From positions 806,001 to 870,000 of the forward strand of contig JACJID010000003.1 in NCBI GenBank assembly GCA_014138725.1: a DNA stretch of 64,000 bases. Direction: 5' to 3'. A program made the translations under genes and the position numbers. Source of the stretch: Kutzneria viridogrisea. GTDB lineage: Bacteria > Actinomycetota > Actinomycetes > Mycobacteriales > Pseudonocardiaceae. A model generated the notes under the pieces. That model was not told where the DNA came from. It made no database searches and was given only the letters and a program-made list of their open reading frames with translations. This document shows, one piece after another, positions 9,624 through 18,185 of the stretch (the stretch's first letter is position 1; each line of letters opens with the position of its first letter).

Positions 9624-10403
9624 TCAGCCAGTCGTCGGCGGCTGGGTGAAGCCCTCGGGCGGGGTCGGCGTCTCCGAGGGGGCGGGCTGGTTGCGCTCCC
9701 ACGGGGCGCCGGCTGGCTGGCCGCCCGCCGAGCCCGGCTCACCACCGGTCGTCTCGGCCTGCGCGCGGGTCAGCCAGTGCTCCCAGCGCGACTGCATTGG
9801 TCCGATGAGCCCACCGCCGACGCCGACCACGATCACGCCGCCCACGGTGGCCAGCACCGCGATCAGCACCGGCTCGGTGACGGTGGTGGCGATGCCCAGC
9901 TGGTTCAGTGCGGCGATCACGCCCAGCGCCAGCAGGAACGCGTAGCTGATCGTGCCGAGCAGCGGGCCGAACTGCCGACCGGCGAGCGCGCCGGTGACCA
10001 GGTCGCGCACCACCCGGGCGATGGCCGAGGCGATCAGCACGAGCACGATCGCCACGACTACCCGGGGCAGGTAGGCGATGACCTCGTTGAGCAGCTCGCT
10101 GACCGCGTTGCCGGGGCCGAACGCACCGAAGGCGAACTGGAGCGCGATGAGCAGGATGAAGTAGAAGACCAGCTTGACGATCAGGCCGCCCGCGTCCACC
10201 GGTGACTTGGGGCCGCCGATGCCCGCCTTGGCGACCAGTTTCGCGAAGCCGGTCTTGGCCAGCAGCAGTTGCACCGCTTTGGACAGGGCGGTGGCGATCA
10301 GCCAGCCGATCAGCAGCACCAGCAGGAAACCCAGCAGCTTGGGCACGAAGGTGGTGATCAGTGCCCAGGCCGCGCCGAGCCCCTGGCTCAGTTGCGAGTC
10401 CAC
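9624..10403 (-). CDS. Small-conductance mechanosensitive channel-like membrane protein (TM-helix repeat type)
   Basis: A 259-residue inner-membrane protein. Four to five hydrophobic helices are visible (LLGFLLVLLIGWLIATAL, IVKLVFYFILLIALQFAF, YLPRVVVAIVLVLIASAI, and a C-terminal VLIAVLATVGGVIVVGVGGG). They alternate with the amphipathic 'TALSKAVQLLL' type linkers seen in the conserved TM-helix family related to MscS. The classic MscS beta-domain is absent. The tail is a Pro/Gly-rich cytoplasmic stretch of about 50 residues. GTG at 10403 is chosen because GAGGAGGA sits four bases upstream; the longer reading frame adds an unrelated 40 residues. Confidence 0.8.
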   Translation of the reverse strand: MDSQLSQGLGAAWALITTFVPKLLGFLLVLLIGWLIATALSKAVQLLLAKTGFAKLVAKAGIGGPKSPVDAGGLIVKLVFYFILLIALQFAFGAFGPGNAVSELLNEVIAYLPRVVVAIVLVLIASAIARVVRDLVTGALAGRQFGPLLGTISYAFLLALGVIAALNQLGIATTVTEPVLIAVLATVGGVIVVGVGGGLIGPMQSRWEHWLTRAQAETTGGEPGSAGGQPAGAPWERNQPAPSETPTPPEGFTQPPTTG

Positions 10404-10708
10404 GAGATCCTCCTCACCGCATCGGTGACCGGATGGTTTCGCAGGCGGGGACGTGCAGCAACTCGACCGCACGAAAGGGGGAATGCGATGGCGGAGTGCG
10501 CTTCGATGATCCACAGTGGACATACCGGTGGGGACCGGGGAGATGAGACCGCCCGGCCCCGCGCTCCGTCTCAGGTGCGCGGGGCCGGGCGTTTTCGCTT
10601 TCAGAGCGGGATTCAGCCGCCCCAGAGCGGGACTCGCGCTCCGGTGAGCGGGACTCGCGGGGTTGGCGGCGTGTCCCGGTCAGCCGCACGCGAGTCCCGC
10701 TCAGCGGG
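10404..10708. repeat. Intergenic region with repeated GAGCGGGACTCGCG motif
   Basis: No gene is visible. GAGCGGGACTCGCG occurs at 10625-10638 and 10646-10659, a degenerate copy (GAGCGGGATTC) starts at 10604, and an inverted copy lies at 10689-10702. The last two intact copies form a long stem-loop just after the peptidase stop (10709) and may serve as its terminator. The same motif recurs near 58030-58062. Confidence 0.6.
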
Positions 10709-12256
10709 TCAGATCGGGGGCAGTGCGCTCAGGTAGGTCCGCACCGAGTCGGTGAGTGAGGCGGCACGGGCGGGTGCGACCGCGGCCGGTGGCACGGCGG
10801 GATCGGCGGCGGTGCCCGGCCTCGGGTCGCCCGCGCAGACCGAGCGGCTGTCCGGCAGCACGCCGTCCACGAAGTAGCGGTTGATCCGCTCGTTGACGCA
10901 GGGGTTGCTGCCGTACTCCCCGTGCCGCCCCTCGTCGGTCACGGTGATCAGGTTGTCCCGCAACAGGTTGGCCATGGCGGGACCCCCTGCGTACTGGGTC
11001 TGCGCATCGGCCTCGGCCTGCACCACCACGCCGACGGGGTAGCCGGTGCGGGCCAGTCGCACGGGGTGGTCGGCCGGGGTGAAGGACCGGAACGTGCAGC
11101 CGGTGGGCGCGGCACGGGACACGCCGTAACCGTAGGGGAACCGGTCCCGGTAGGTGCGCATGTCCTGGTAGTAGGTCTCGGGGTCGGTGGGCCAGTCGGC
11201 CTCGCAGGTGACCGTGTCGAACACCCCGGAGCGCAGTTCGTGGATGCCCGCCTCGGCCAGCGCGCGGCCCGCCCGCGTGGCGTCGAGCACCCCGGGGTCG
11301 GGGGCCTGTCCCCGGCTGATCCGGCCGACCAGCACCGCCAGGTCCGACCACAGTGGACGGTAGCGGGCGCCCTGACCGAGCGCCCCGTCCAGCATCGAGC
11401 GGGTGAACTCCCCGACCGGGGACTTGGCCAGCCGTCCGGCCAACCGCTCCACAGTGGACAGTACGGCCCCGCTCGATGTGCCAAGGCCGTAGGCGTTGTC
11501 GCGGTGGCCGACCCAGTCCGCCCAGGCGTCCACGTCGGCGCGGTACGCGGCGGCCTGTTCGAGGAACTGCTTGCGCCACAACCACTCCGGGTGCACGGAG
11601 GAGTCCAGCACGGAGAGGTTGAGCCGCTGCGGGAACAGCGTGCCGTACACCGCGCCGAGGTAGGTGCCGTACGAGTAGCCCAGGTAGTTGATCTTCTCCT
11701 CGCCCAGGGCCGCGCGCAGCAGGTCCATGTCCCGCGCGGTGTTGGCGGTGGTGACGAACGGCCGGATGCCGCCGCCCGCGCGCTGGCAGGCGTCCTCGTC
11801 GGCGCGGGCCTGCGCGGTCCAGGAGGCGAACTCGGCGTCGGCGGGCCGGGAGTCGGTGTCGGCCAGGGTCGGCGAGCGCAGGCAGTTCAGCGCGGTGGAG
11901 GCGCCGACCCCGCGCGGGTCGAAGCCGACCAGGTCGTAGTACTGGCCCAGCGGGGTGTGGTCGGCGACGTAGCGCGGCATGGACAGCCCGCTGCCGCCGG
12001 GACCGCCCGGGTTGATCAGCAGGACTCCCCTGCGGTGCTGGGGGTCGGCGGCACGGCGCCTGCTGACCGCCACGGCGATCTTCTCCCCGTCCGGGTGGAG
12101 GTGGTCCAGTGGCACGGCCAGGGATCCGCACTCCAGTGTGGACAACGAGCCGGTGCACGGGCTCCACACCAGGCGGGGTGTCGCCGCACCGGAGACGGGC
12201 GGCACGAGCAGGCAGGCGGCCAGCGCACTCACCGCGACGGCCAGCATTCTTCGCAC
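10709..12256 (-). CDS. Secreted alpha/beta hydrolase, tripeptidyl-aminopeptidase (TAP) type
   Basis: A 515-residue serine exopeptidase that removes short peptides from the N-termini of secreted proteins. A signal peptide of about 25 residues (MLAVAVSALAACLLVPPVSGA) precedes the fold. The oxyanion loop is 'LLINPGGPGGSG', the nucleophile elbow is 'NYLGYSYGTYLG' (Ser in GYSYG), and the C-terminal TAP-like domain holds the 'DEGRHGEYG' His region near the end. The start is GTG at 12256 with GGGAGGA four bases upstream. It is divergent from fasR. It resembles the Streptomyces SlpD/TAP family. Confidence 0.9.
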   Translation of the reverse strand: MRRMLAVAVSALAACLLVPPVSGAATPRLVWSPCTGSLSTLECGSLAVPLDHLHPDGEKIAVAVSRRRAADPQHRRGVLLINPGGPGGSGLSMPRYVADHTPLGQYYDLVGFDPRGVGASTALNCLRSPTLADTDSRPADAEFASWTAQARADEDACQRAGGGIRPFVTTANTARDMDLLRAALGEEKINYLGYSYGTYLGAVYGTLFPQRLNLSVLDSSVHPEWLWRKQFLEQAAAYRADVDAWADWVGHRDNAYGLGTSSGAVLSTVERLAGRLAKSPVGEFTRSMLDGALGQGARYRPLWSDLAVLVGRISRGQAPDPGVLDATRAGRALAEAGIHELRSGVFDTVTCEADWPTDPETYYQDMRTYRDRFPYGYGVSRAAPTGCTFRSFTPADHPVRLARTGYPVGVVVQAEADAQTQYAGGPAMANLLRDNLITVTDEGRHGEYGSNPCVNERINRYFVDGVLPDSRSVCAGDPRPGTAADPAVPPAAVAPARAASLTDSVRTYLSALPPI

Positions 12257-12360
12257 GAGGTCCTCCCAGCGGTTCGGGGCTTGCTCCGAACATAGGGGCG
12301 AGTTCGGTCCGCGAGCTGGACTTTCAGCCGACCGTGTGGCGGCGTGCAATTCTTGGCGGC

Positions 12361-13560
12361 ATGAACGGAGTTGGCGGCCTCGAGTGGGAGTCGCTGTCGG
12401 CGAAGACCCTGCGTGAGCTGGAACACGCCTCGGGCGCACTCGCCTCGGGCACGATCGAGGCGATGGAGCAGCGGCTGCCCTGGTTCCGGCGGCTGCCCGC
12501 CGACCAGCGGGCCAGCGTGCTGCTGGTGACACAGAGCGGGGTCGCCGGGTTCGTGTCCTGGCTGCGGGACACCAAGCAGGCGATCCGGCTGACCGCCGAC
12601 GCGTTCCGCTCAGCCCCCAAGGACATGTCCCGCTGGGTGAGCCTGCGGCAGACCGTGGAGCTGGTCCGGGTGGCGCTGGAGGTGTTCGAGGGGCGGCTGC
12701 CCGAGATCGCCGCCGACGAGCACGAGAGCGCGATGCTCACCGCGGCCGTGCTGCGCTACGGGCGGGAGATCGCCTTCGCCGCGGCCACCTCCTACGCGGC
12801 GGCGGCGGAGGCCCGCGGTGCCTGGGACGCGCGCCTGGAGGCACTGGTCGTGGACGGCATCGTGCGCGGGGACACCGAGGAGGCGCTGGTCTCGCGGGCG
12901 GCGGCACTGGGTTGGGAGCCCGCGGCCGAGGCGACGGTGCTGGTGGGCAACCCGGCCTCGGACGAGCCGACCCGGGTGGTGTTCGACGTGCGCAGCCGGG
13001 CGGCGCGGGTGTCCCGGCCGGTGCTGCTCAGCGTGCAGGGCTCGCGGCTGGTGGTGGTGCTCGGCGGACCGGCCGACGAGGCGGGCGGGCGCGAGGTGCT
13101 GCCGAAGATGGCCGAGGCGTTCGGCCCGGGCCCGGTGGTGGTCGGGCCGACGGTGTCCAGCGTGGCCGAGGCGCACCGCAGCGCCTCCGACGCGCTGTCC
13201 GGGCTGCGCGCGGTGGTGGGCTGGCCGACCGCGCCCCGGCCGGTGCGCTCGCTGGACCTGCTGCCGGAGCGGGCGCTGGCCGGGGACCCGGAGGCGGAGT
13301 ACCAGCTGATCGACCGGGTGGCCCGCCCGCTGGAGGACGCGACCGGCGGTCTGATGGAGACGGTGGACGCCTACCTGGAGGTGGGTGGGGTGCTGGAGGC
13401 GTGCGCGCGCAAGCTGTTCGTGCACCCGAACACGGTGCGCTACCGGCTGCGCAGGGTCGCGGAGCTGACCGGGCGCAACGCCAACGACCCCCGGGACGCC
13501 CTGGTGCTGCGGGTGGCGCTGACCGTGGGCAGGCTGGCCAGGGCACGGGGCTTGTGGTGA
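12361..13560 (+). CDS. fasR: FasR-like PucR/CdaR-family activator of fatty-acid synthesis
   Basis: A 399-residue regulator. The N-terminal two thirds are a ligand-sensing region without known motifs. The C-terminal PucR helix-turn-helix reads 'CARKLFVHPNTVRYRLRRVA' (about 350-370), followed by the usual DPRDALVLRVAL helix. Genes of this type stand directly upstream of fabD in Streptomyces (FasR) and mycobacteria (Rv2242), and there activate the fab operon in response to acyl-CoA levels. The position here is the same, with one extra lipoprotein gene inserted. The ATG has only a weak ribosome site. Confidence 0.88.
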   Translation: MNGVGGLEWESLSAKTLRELEHASGALASGTIEAMEQRLPWFRRLPADQRASVLLVTQSGVAGFVSWLRDTKQAIRLTADAFRSAPKDMSRWVSLRQTVELVRVALEVFEGRLPEIAADEHESAMLTAAVLRYGREIAFAAATSYAAAAEARGAWDARLEALVVDGIVRGDTEEALVSRAAALGWEPAAEATVLVGNPASDEPTRVVFDVRSRAARVSRPVLLSVQGSRLVVVLGGPADEAGGREVLPKMAEAFGPGPVVVGPTVSSVAEAHRSASDALSGLRAVVGWPTAPRPVRSLDLLPERALAGDPEAEYQLIDRVARPLEDATGGLMETVDAYLEVGGVLEACARKLFVHPNTVRYRLRRVAELTGRNANDPRDALVLRVALTVGRLARARGLW

Positions 13561-13607
13561 CCTGACGGAAGTCAGGGCCAGGACCCGACCTCAGCCCGAC
13601 TTGCGAG

Positions 13608-13630
13608 GGACCCGATCAGTGATTGGGTCC
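13608..13630. promoter_or_regulatory. 23-bp palindrome upstream of lipoprotein gene
   Basis: Two 11-bp arms (GGACCCGATCA and TGATTGGGTCC, one mismatch) around a central G at 13619, ending five bases before the ATG at 13636. A further GGACCCGA lies at 13581. The size and symmetry suit a TetR- or MarR-type operator; the regulator is unknown. Confidence 0.5.
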
Positions 13631-13635
13631 TAGCC

Positions 13636-14022
13636 ATGCACAAGGCACTCACCGTCACCGCTGCCCTCGCCGCGGTCGCCGCCGTCTCGGCCTGTTCCAA
13701 CCCCACCGGCAAGGCCTGGGCCATCACCTACGAGGTGACGGCCGAGGGCACCGGCACGCTGTCGAACATCAGCTACGCGGAGACGGTCAACCGCTACCAG
13801 AACTCGACGACCAAGCACGAACTCGCCGGGCCGCTCGGGCTGCCGTGGAAACTGGACGTGGTCATCGGTGCCGGTGAGCAGGCCGAGGTCACCGCCAAGC
13901 CCTCGGCGGGCACCGGGGTGCTCAGCTGCCGGATCCTGCTCGACGGCACCAAGGAGCTCGCCAAGGCCACCGCCCCGGCCGCGGGCCAGCCCGTCACCTG
14001 CACCAAGAAGACCGACAGCTGA
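13636..14022 (+). CDS. MmpS-like lipoprotein
   Basis: A 128-residue exported lipoprotein. The signal peptide (MHKALTVTAALAAVAAVS) ends in lipobox AVSAC, giving a lipidated Cys at about residue 20. The mature domain 'ITYEVTAEGTGTLSNISYAE' and the late Cys pair (LSCRILLD...PVTCTKK) resemble the beta-sandwich domain of MmpS proteins, accessory partners of MmpL lipid exporters. No mmpL is nearby. The gene interrupts the usual fasR-fabD adjacency and may be co-transcribed with fasR, or run from its own palindrome-controlled promoter (13608-13630). Confidence 0.75.
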   Translation: MHKALTVTAALAAVAAVSACSNPTGKAWAITYEVTAEGTGTLSNISYAETVNRYQNSTTKHELAGPLGLPWKLDVVIGAGEQAEVTAKPSAGTGVLSCRILLDGTKELAKATAPAAGQPVTCTKKTDS

Positions 14023-14167
14023 GGTGTGGTGATCGCCTCACTCGGTCGTGTGTACCCCTGTCGACAACCCAACTGACCAGCTCGCGGTCATCCCGGCTTA
14101 ACTTTTGTAGACACCCCACAAAGCTCGCGCCGTTACTTCGTGGCTGGCGGCATCGTTGCCCCGGGCC
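14023..14167 (+). promoter_or_regulatory. fab operon promoter region
   Basis: A short AT-richer gap before fabD containing the interrupted inverted repeat CTTTTGT...ACAAAG (14102-14123). It is the natural place for the FasR binding site. I cannot confirm the site by consensus. Confidence 0.35.
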
Positions 14168-15109
14168 ATGACCGTGTTCAGTGAGCGGGTGATCGCACTC
14201 CTAGCCCCCGGTCAGGGGTCCCAGGCTCCCGGAATGCTCACCCCCTGGCTGGAACTCGACGGTGTCGAGCAGCTGGTGCGGGGCTGGTCGCAGGCCACCG
14301 GCCTGGACCTGCTGCGGCTGGGCACCACGGCGGAGGCCGAGGAGATCAAGGACACCGCGATCACGCAGCCGCTGATCGTGGCGATGTCCCTGCTGGCGCA
14401 CCGCGAGCTGGTCAAGCGCGTGGAGCTGCCCGAGGGCACCCCGGTCGCGGGCCACTCCGTCGGCGAGCTGGCCGCCGCCGCCATCGCGGGCGTGCTCTCC
14501 GCCGACGACGCCGTGGCACTGGCCGCCGTGCGCGGGGCCGCGATGGCCAGGGCCTGCGCCCTGGAGTCCACCGGCATGGCCGCGGTGATGGGTGGCAACG
14601 CCGAGGAGCTGCTGGCCAGGCTGGACGACTACGGCCTGACCCCGGCCAACCGCAACGGCGCGGGCCAGACCGTGGCGGCGGGGTCGGTCGAGGCGCTGCG
14701 CAAGCTGTCCGAGGACCGGCCCGCGGGCACCAAGGTGGTCATGCTCAAGGTCGCGGGCGCCTTCCACACGCACTACATGGAGCCCGCCCGCGTGGAGCTG
14801 GCCGAGCGCGCCGCACAGGTCAGCACCGCCGACCCGGTGCTGCCGCTGCTGTCCAACGCGGACGGTGCCGTGGTCACCAGCGGGGCCGAGATGCTGCGGC
14901 GGCTGGTCGCCCAGGTGACCCTGCCGGTGCGCTGGGACCTGTGCATGGACTCCCTCGCCGAACTCGGCGTGACCACCACCGTCGAGCTGCCGCCCGCCGG
15001 TGCGCTGACCGGGCTGGTCAAGCGCCAGCTCAAGGACGTGGTGACCCAGCCGCTGGCCTGCAAGACCCCGGCCGACCTGGACCGCGTCCTCGAGGCGGTG
15101 CGGGCATGA
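14168..15109 (+). CDS. fabD: Malonyl-CoA:ACP transacylase
   Basis: A 313-residue enzyme that loads malonyl groups from CoA onto acyl carrier protein for type II fatty-acid elongation. The oxyanion motif is LLAPGQGSQ near the N-terminus, the nucleophile S97 sits in VAGHSVGELAA, and the second catalytic residue is His in 'GAFHTHYMEPA'. It aligns well with mycobacterial FabD. The start is uncertain: ATG 14168 gives seven extra residues compared with the GTG at 14189, which would begin MIALLAPGQ as in M. tuberculosis. It is the first gene of fabD-fabH-acpP-fabF and its stop overlaps the fabH start (ATGA). Confidence 0.96.
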   Translation: MTVFSERVIALLAPGQGSQAPGMLTPWLELDGVEQLVRGWSQATGLDLLRLGTTAEAEEIKDTAITQPLIVAMSLLAHRELVKRVELPEGTPVAGHSVGELAAAAIAGVLSADDAVALAAVRGAAMARACALESTGMAAVMGGNAEELLARLDDYGLTPANRNGAGQTVAAGSVEALRKLSEDRPAGTKVVMLKVAGAFHTHYMEPARVELAERAAQVSTADPVLPLLSNADGAVVTSGAEMLRRLVAQVTLPVRWDLCMDSLAELGVTTTVELPPAGALTGLVKRQLKDVVTQPLACKTPADLDRVLEAVRA

Positions 15110-16092
15110 GCGGGCGTCCGAACCTGTTGCGCACCAGCGGTCCCGCCGGTTCGAAGCTGCTCGGCTTCGGCAGCGCCCAGGGCAACCGCGTGGTCACCAA
15201 CGAGGACATCGCCGCCTCCGGGGTGGACACCTCCGACGAGTGGATCCGCCAGCGCGTCGGCATCGTCGAGCGCAGGCTGGCCGACCCGGACCAGTCCCTG
15301 GTGGACATGGCCGTGGAGGCCGGGTCCAAGGCGCTGGCCGACGCGGGCCTGGTGCCCTCCGACGTGGACACCGTGCTGGTCGCGACCTGCACCATGCCGG
15401 GCAACATCCCCAACGCCGCGGCGCAGACCGCGGACCGGATCGGGGTGAAGGCCCCGGCGGCCTTCGACCTGAACGCGGCCTGCGCGGGCTTCCCGTACTC
15501 GCTGACCGTGGCCACCGACATGATCCGCGGCGGCAGCGCCAAGCGGGTGCTGGTGATCGGCGCGGAGCGGTTCACCGACTGGGTGGACTGGCAGGACCGG
15601 GGCAACTGCATCATCTTCGCCGACGGCGCGGGCGCCGCGGTGGTCGGTCCCAGCGAGGAGCCGCTGATCGGGCCGGCCGTGCTGGGCAGCGCGGGCGACC
15701 TGGTGGACATGATCGGGCTCACCGAGCGCGGCCACATCTTCCAGGAGGGCCAGTCGGTGTTCCGCTGGGCCACCACGCAGATCGCGCCGATCGCCGAGCG
15801 CGCCGTGGAGGCCTCCGGGCTGAAGCTGTCCGACATCGACGTGCTGGTGCCGCACCAGGCGAACCTGCGCATCGTGGAGCTGATCGCGAAGAAGCTGCGT
15901 GCGCGCGGCGCCCGCGACGAGATGGTCGTCGCGGACGACATCCAGTACTCCGGCAACACCTCCTCCGCGTCGATCCCCATGGCGATCGACCACATGCGGG
16001 CGGCGGGCCGGATCTCCAGTGGCGACGTGATGCTGCTGGTCGGGTTCGGCGCGGGCCTGTCCTACGCCGGCCAGGTGGCGATCTGCCCCTGA
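15106..16092 (+). CDS. fabH: 3-oxoacyl-ACP synthase III
   Basis: A 328-residue condensing enzyme that starts fatty acids by joining an acyl-CoA primer to malonyl-ACP. The catalytic triad is visible: C126 in DLNAACAGFP, His in 'VLVPHQANLR' and Asn in 'YSGNTSSASIP'. The closing GFGAGLSYAG is typical. In actinomycetes FabH prefers branched primers, consistent with iso/anteiso fatty acids. Mycobacteria have lost fabH from this operon, so the order is streptomycete-like. The start overlaps the fabD stop by four bases. Confidence 0.96.
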   Translation: MSGRPNLLRTSGPAGSKLLGFGSAQGNRVVTNEDIAASGVDTSDEWIRQRVGIVERRLADPDQSLVDMAVEAGSKALADAGLVPSDVDTVLVATCTMPGNIPNAAAQTADRIGVKAPAAFDLNAACAGFPYSLTVATDMIRGGSAKRVLVIGAERFTDWVDWQDRGNCIIFADGAGAAVVGPSEEPLIGPAVLGSAGDLVDMIGLTERGHIFQEGQSVFRWATTQIAPIAERAVEASGLKLSDIDVLVPHQANLRIVELIAKKLRARGARDEMVVADDIQYSGNTSSASIPMAIDHMRAAGRISSGDVMLLVGFGAGLSYAGQVAICP

Positions 16093-16148
16093 TCGAGGTT
16101 TCCGCCAGGGCACTGGCCCTGGCGGGTGGTACGACGAAAGGAAAGACA

Positions 16149-16388
16149 GTGGAGAACGAGGAGATCCGCACCGGGTTGGCGGAGATCGTCGAAGAGGTCG
16201 CCGGTGTCGCGGCTGACGACGTCACCGTCGAGAAGTCCTTCGTGGACGACCTGGACATCGACTCGCTGTCCATGGTGGAGATCGCGGTTCAGGCCGAGGA
16301 CAAGTTCGGCGTGAAGATCCCGGACGACGAGCTGGCCAACCTCAAGACCGTCGGCGACGCGGTGACCTACATCGCCGCCAACGCATGA
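16149..16388 (+). CDS. acpP: Acyl carrier protein
   Basis: A 79-residue acidic carrier of growing acyl chains. The phosphopantetheine attachment Ser is S39 in DLDIDSLSMVEI. The length and the helical pattern ending in 'LKTVGDAVTYI' are standard. The start is a GTG preceded by GAAAGGAAAG. It sits between fabH (56 bases upstream) and fabF, whose start overlaps its stop (ATGA), giving coupled synthesis of carrier and elongase. Confidence 0.97.
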   Translation: MENEEIRTGLAEIVEEVAGVAADDVTVEKSFVDDLDIDSLSMVEIAVQAEDKFGVKIPDDELANLKTVGDAVTYIAANA

Positions 16389-17617
16389 CCGAGATCGACG
16401 TCGTCGTCACCGGGCTCGGCGCGACCACCCCGCTCGGCGGGGATGTCGCGTCGACCTGGGACGGCCTGCTCACCGGCCGCAGCGGCGTCAGCGCGCTGGA
16501 CGCCGACTGGGTGCACAAGTACGAGATGCCGGTGCAGATCGCCGCGCAGCTCGCGGTGGAGCCCACCGAGATCCTGCCCAGGGTCGAGGCGCGCAGGCTG
16601 GACCGCAGCGAGCAGGTGGCCGTGGTCGCCGCGAAGCAGGCCTACGCCGACGCGGGGCTGTCCGAGGACGCCGTCGACCCGTTCCGGCTCGCGGTGATCG
16701 TCGGCACCGGCATCGGTGGCGCCATGACCCTGCTCAACCAGGACGACCTCCTGGAGACGCACGGGCTGCGCAAGGTCTCGCCGCTGACCGTGCCGATGCT
16801 GATGCCCAACGGTCCCGCCGCGCACGTGGGTCTGCTGTTCAAGGCCCGCGCCGGGGTGCACGCCCCGGTCTCGGCCTGTGCCTCGGGTTCCGAGGCGCTG
16901 GCCTGGGCCTGGCGGATGATCAAGACCGGTGAGGCCGACGTGGTCATCGCCGGTGGCGCCGAGGCGTGCATCACCGGCATCACCATGGCCGGGTTCGCGC
17001 AGGCGCGCACCATGAGCACCCGCAACGACGACCCGGCACGGGCCTCCCGCCCGTTCGACGGCCAGCGGGACGGCTTCGTGCTCGGTGAGGGCGCGGGCAT
17101 CATGGTGCTGGAGCGGGGCGAGTTCGCCCGGGCTCGCGGCGCGCGGATCTACGCCACGCTCGCCGGGGCGGGCACCAGCGCCGACTCGTACCACATCACC
17201 GGGCCGGACCCGGAGGGCACCGGCCAGGCGCGGGCCATCACCGCCGCGCTGCGCACCGGGGGCATCGACAAGGCCGACGTCGGCCACGTCAACTGCCACG
17301 CCACCTCCACCCCGGTCGGCGACGTGATCGAGTCGCTCGCGGTGCACAAGTCGGTCGGCGACCACCCGTTGCTGACCGCGCCGAAGGGCTCACTCGGGCA
17401 CCTGCTGGGGGCCTCCGGTGCCGTTGAGGCGATCGCGACCGTGCTCTCGGTGCGAGACGGTGTGATCCCTCCGACGGCGAACCTGGAGAACCCGGACCCG
17501 GCGATGTTGCACGAGGTTGTCGCGGGCAAGCCGCGCGAGGTCTCCCTGACCGCGGCTGTCAACGACTCGTTCGGTTTCGGCGGGCACAACGTCGCACTCG
17601 CCTTCACGCCCGCCTGA
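16385..17617 (+). CDS. fabF: 3-oxoacyl-ACP synthase II (KasA/FabF type)
   Basis: A 410-residue elongating condensing enzyme. The Cys-His-His triad is present: C165 in SACASGSEA, His in 'NCHATSTPVGD' and His in 'KGSLGHLLGASG'. Key blocks are PLGGDVASTWDGLLTGRSGV and 'SFGFGGHNVALAF'. It is the last intact gene of the fab operon. A hairpin that begins at its stop codon probably ends transcription, leaving the degraded carboxyltransferase fragment downstream without expression. Confidence 0.96.
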   Translation: MTEIDVVVTGLGATTPLGGDVASTWDGLLTGRSGVSALDADWVHKYEMPVQIAAQLAVEPTEILPRVEARRLDRSEQVAVVAAKQAYADAGLSEDAVDPFRLAVIVGTGIGGAMTLLNQDDLLETHGLRKVSPLTVPMLMPNGPAAHVGLLFKARAGVHAPVSACASGSEALAWAWRMIKTGEADVVIAGGAEACITGITMAGFAQARTMSTRNDDPARASRPFDGQRDGFVLGEGAGIMVLERGEFARARGARIYATLAGAGTSADSYHITGPDPEGTGQARAITAALRTGGIDKADVGHVNCHATSTPVGDVIESLAVHKSVGDHPLLTAPKGSLGHLLGASGAVEAIATVLSVRDGVIPPTANLENPDPAMLHEVVAGKPREVSLTAAVNDSFGFGGHNVALAFTPA

Positions 17618-17635
17618 TCCAGCCGTGGATCGGGC
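17612..17635 (+). terminator. fab operon terminator overlapping the fabF stop
   Basis: A 10-bp stem (GCCTGATCCA with TGGATCGGGC, one G-T pair) and loop GCCG. The TGA stop is inside the left arm. Confidence 0.5.
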
Positions 17636-17654
17636 AGGTGTGCTGGTCGGGTAG

Positions 17655-18168
17655 TACGACGCACGCCGCAGACCTCCCGAGTCCAAGGGCAGCCCACGTG
17701 AGCCCGATCCCCGTGACCCGGAGGTCCGGCTGGCGCGGTCGCTGGACGCCGACTCGCCGGTGCCGCTGCGGCCCTTCGGCTCCTCTGGCGTGCTGGCCGT
17801 GCGGGGGCGCGTCGACGGCGCGCAGGTGGTCGCGCACTGCACCTGCGGCACCAGGATGGGCGGTGCGATGGGGTCGGAGGGCTGCCGCCACCTCGTCGAG
17901 GCCTTCGACCTCGCGGTGCGCGAGCGCTGCCCGGTGATCGGGCTGTGGCACTGCGGCGGTGCCCGGCTCGTCGAGGGGGTCGAGGCCCTCGACGGTGTCG
18001 GGCAGACGTCCGCGGCGGTGGTGCGCGCCTCCGGCCGGGTCCCGCATTTCTCGGGCCCGCGGCCGGTGGTGCCGCCCACGGGCAAGCGCTGACCGATGTG
18101 GTGATCGTGTCCGCGGACGGCAGCCGGGGGTCGTCACCGGAGCGGGCGTGGGGCTGGTGGGGCCTCGC
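17655..18168 (+). pseudogene. accD6: Degenerate accD6-like acyl-CoA carboxylase carboxyltransferase remnant
   Basis: Residual coding for the N-terminal third of an AccD6-type carboxyltransferase. Readable blocks in order are DPRDPEVRLARSLDADSPV, 'SGVLAVRGRVDG', 'TRMGGAMGSEGCRHLVEAFD', 'CPVIGLWHCGGARLVEGVEA' and 'VRASGRVPHF'. After about 18045 the frame shifts and continues as LGPAAGGAAHGQALTDVVIV. A second shift near 18130 gives 'VVTGAGVG'. There is no start codon before an in-frame TAG at 17652, and the last two thirds (about 300 codons) are gone. In mycobacteria accD6 follows the kas genes, so this is the ancestral site. The cell must use another carboxyltransferase. Confidence 0.85.
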
Positions 18169-18185
18169 CGTCCACCTACATCCAT

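Noticed and set aside
14773-16113. Long minus-strand frames opposite fabH
   Set aside because: Shadow frames of fabD/fabH; composition is unlike any protein family.
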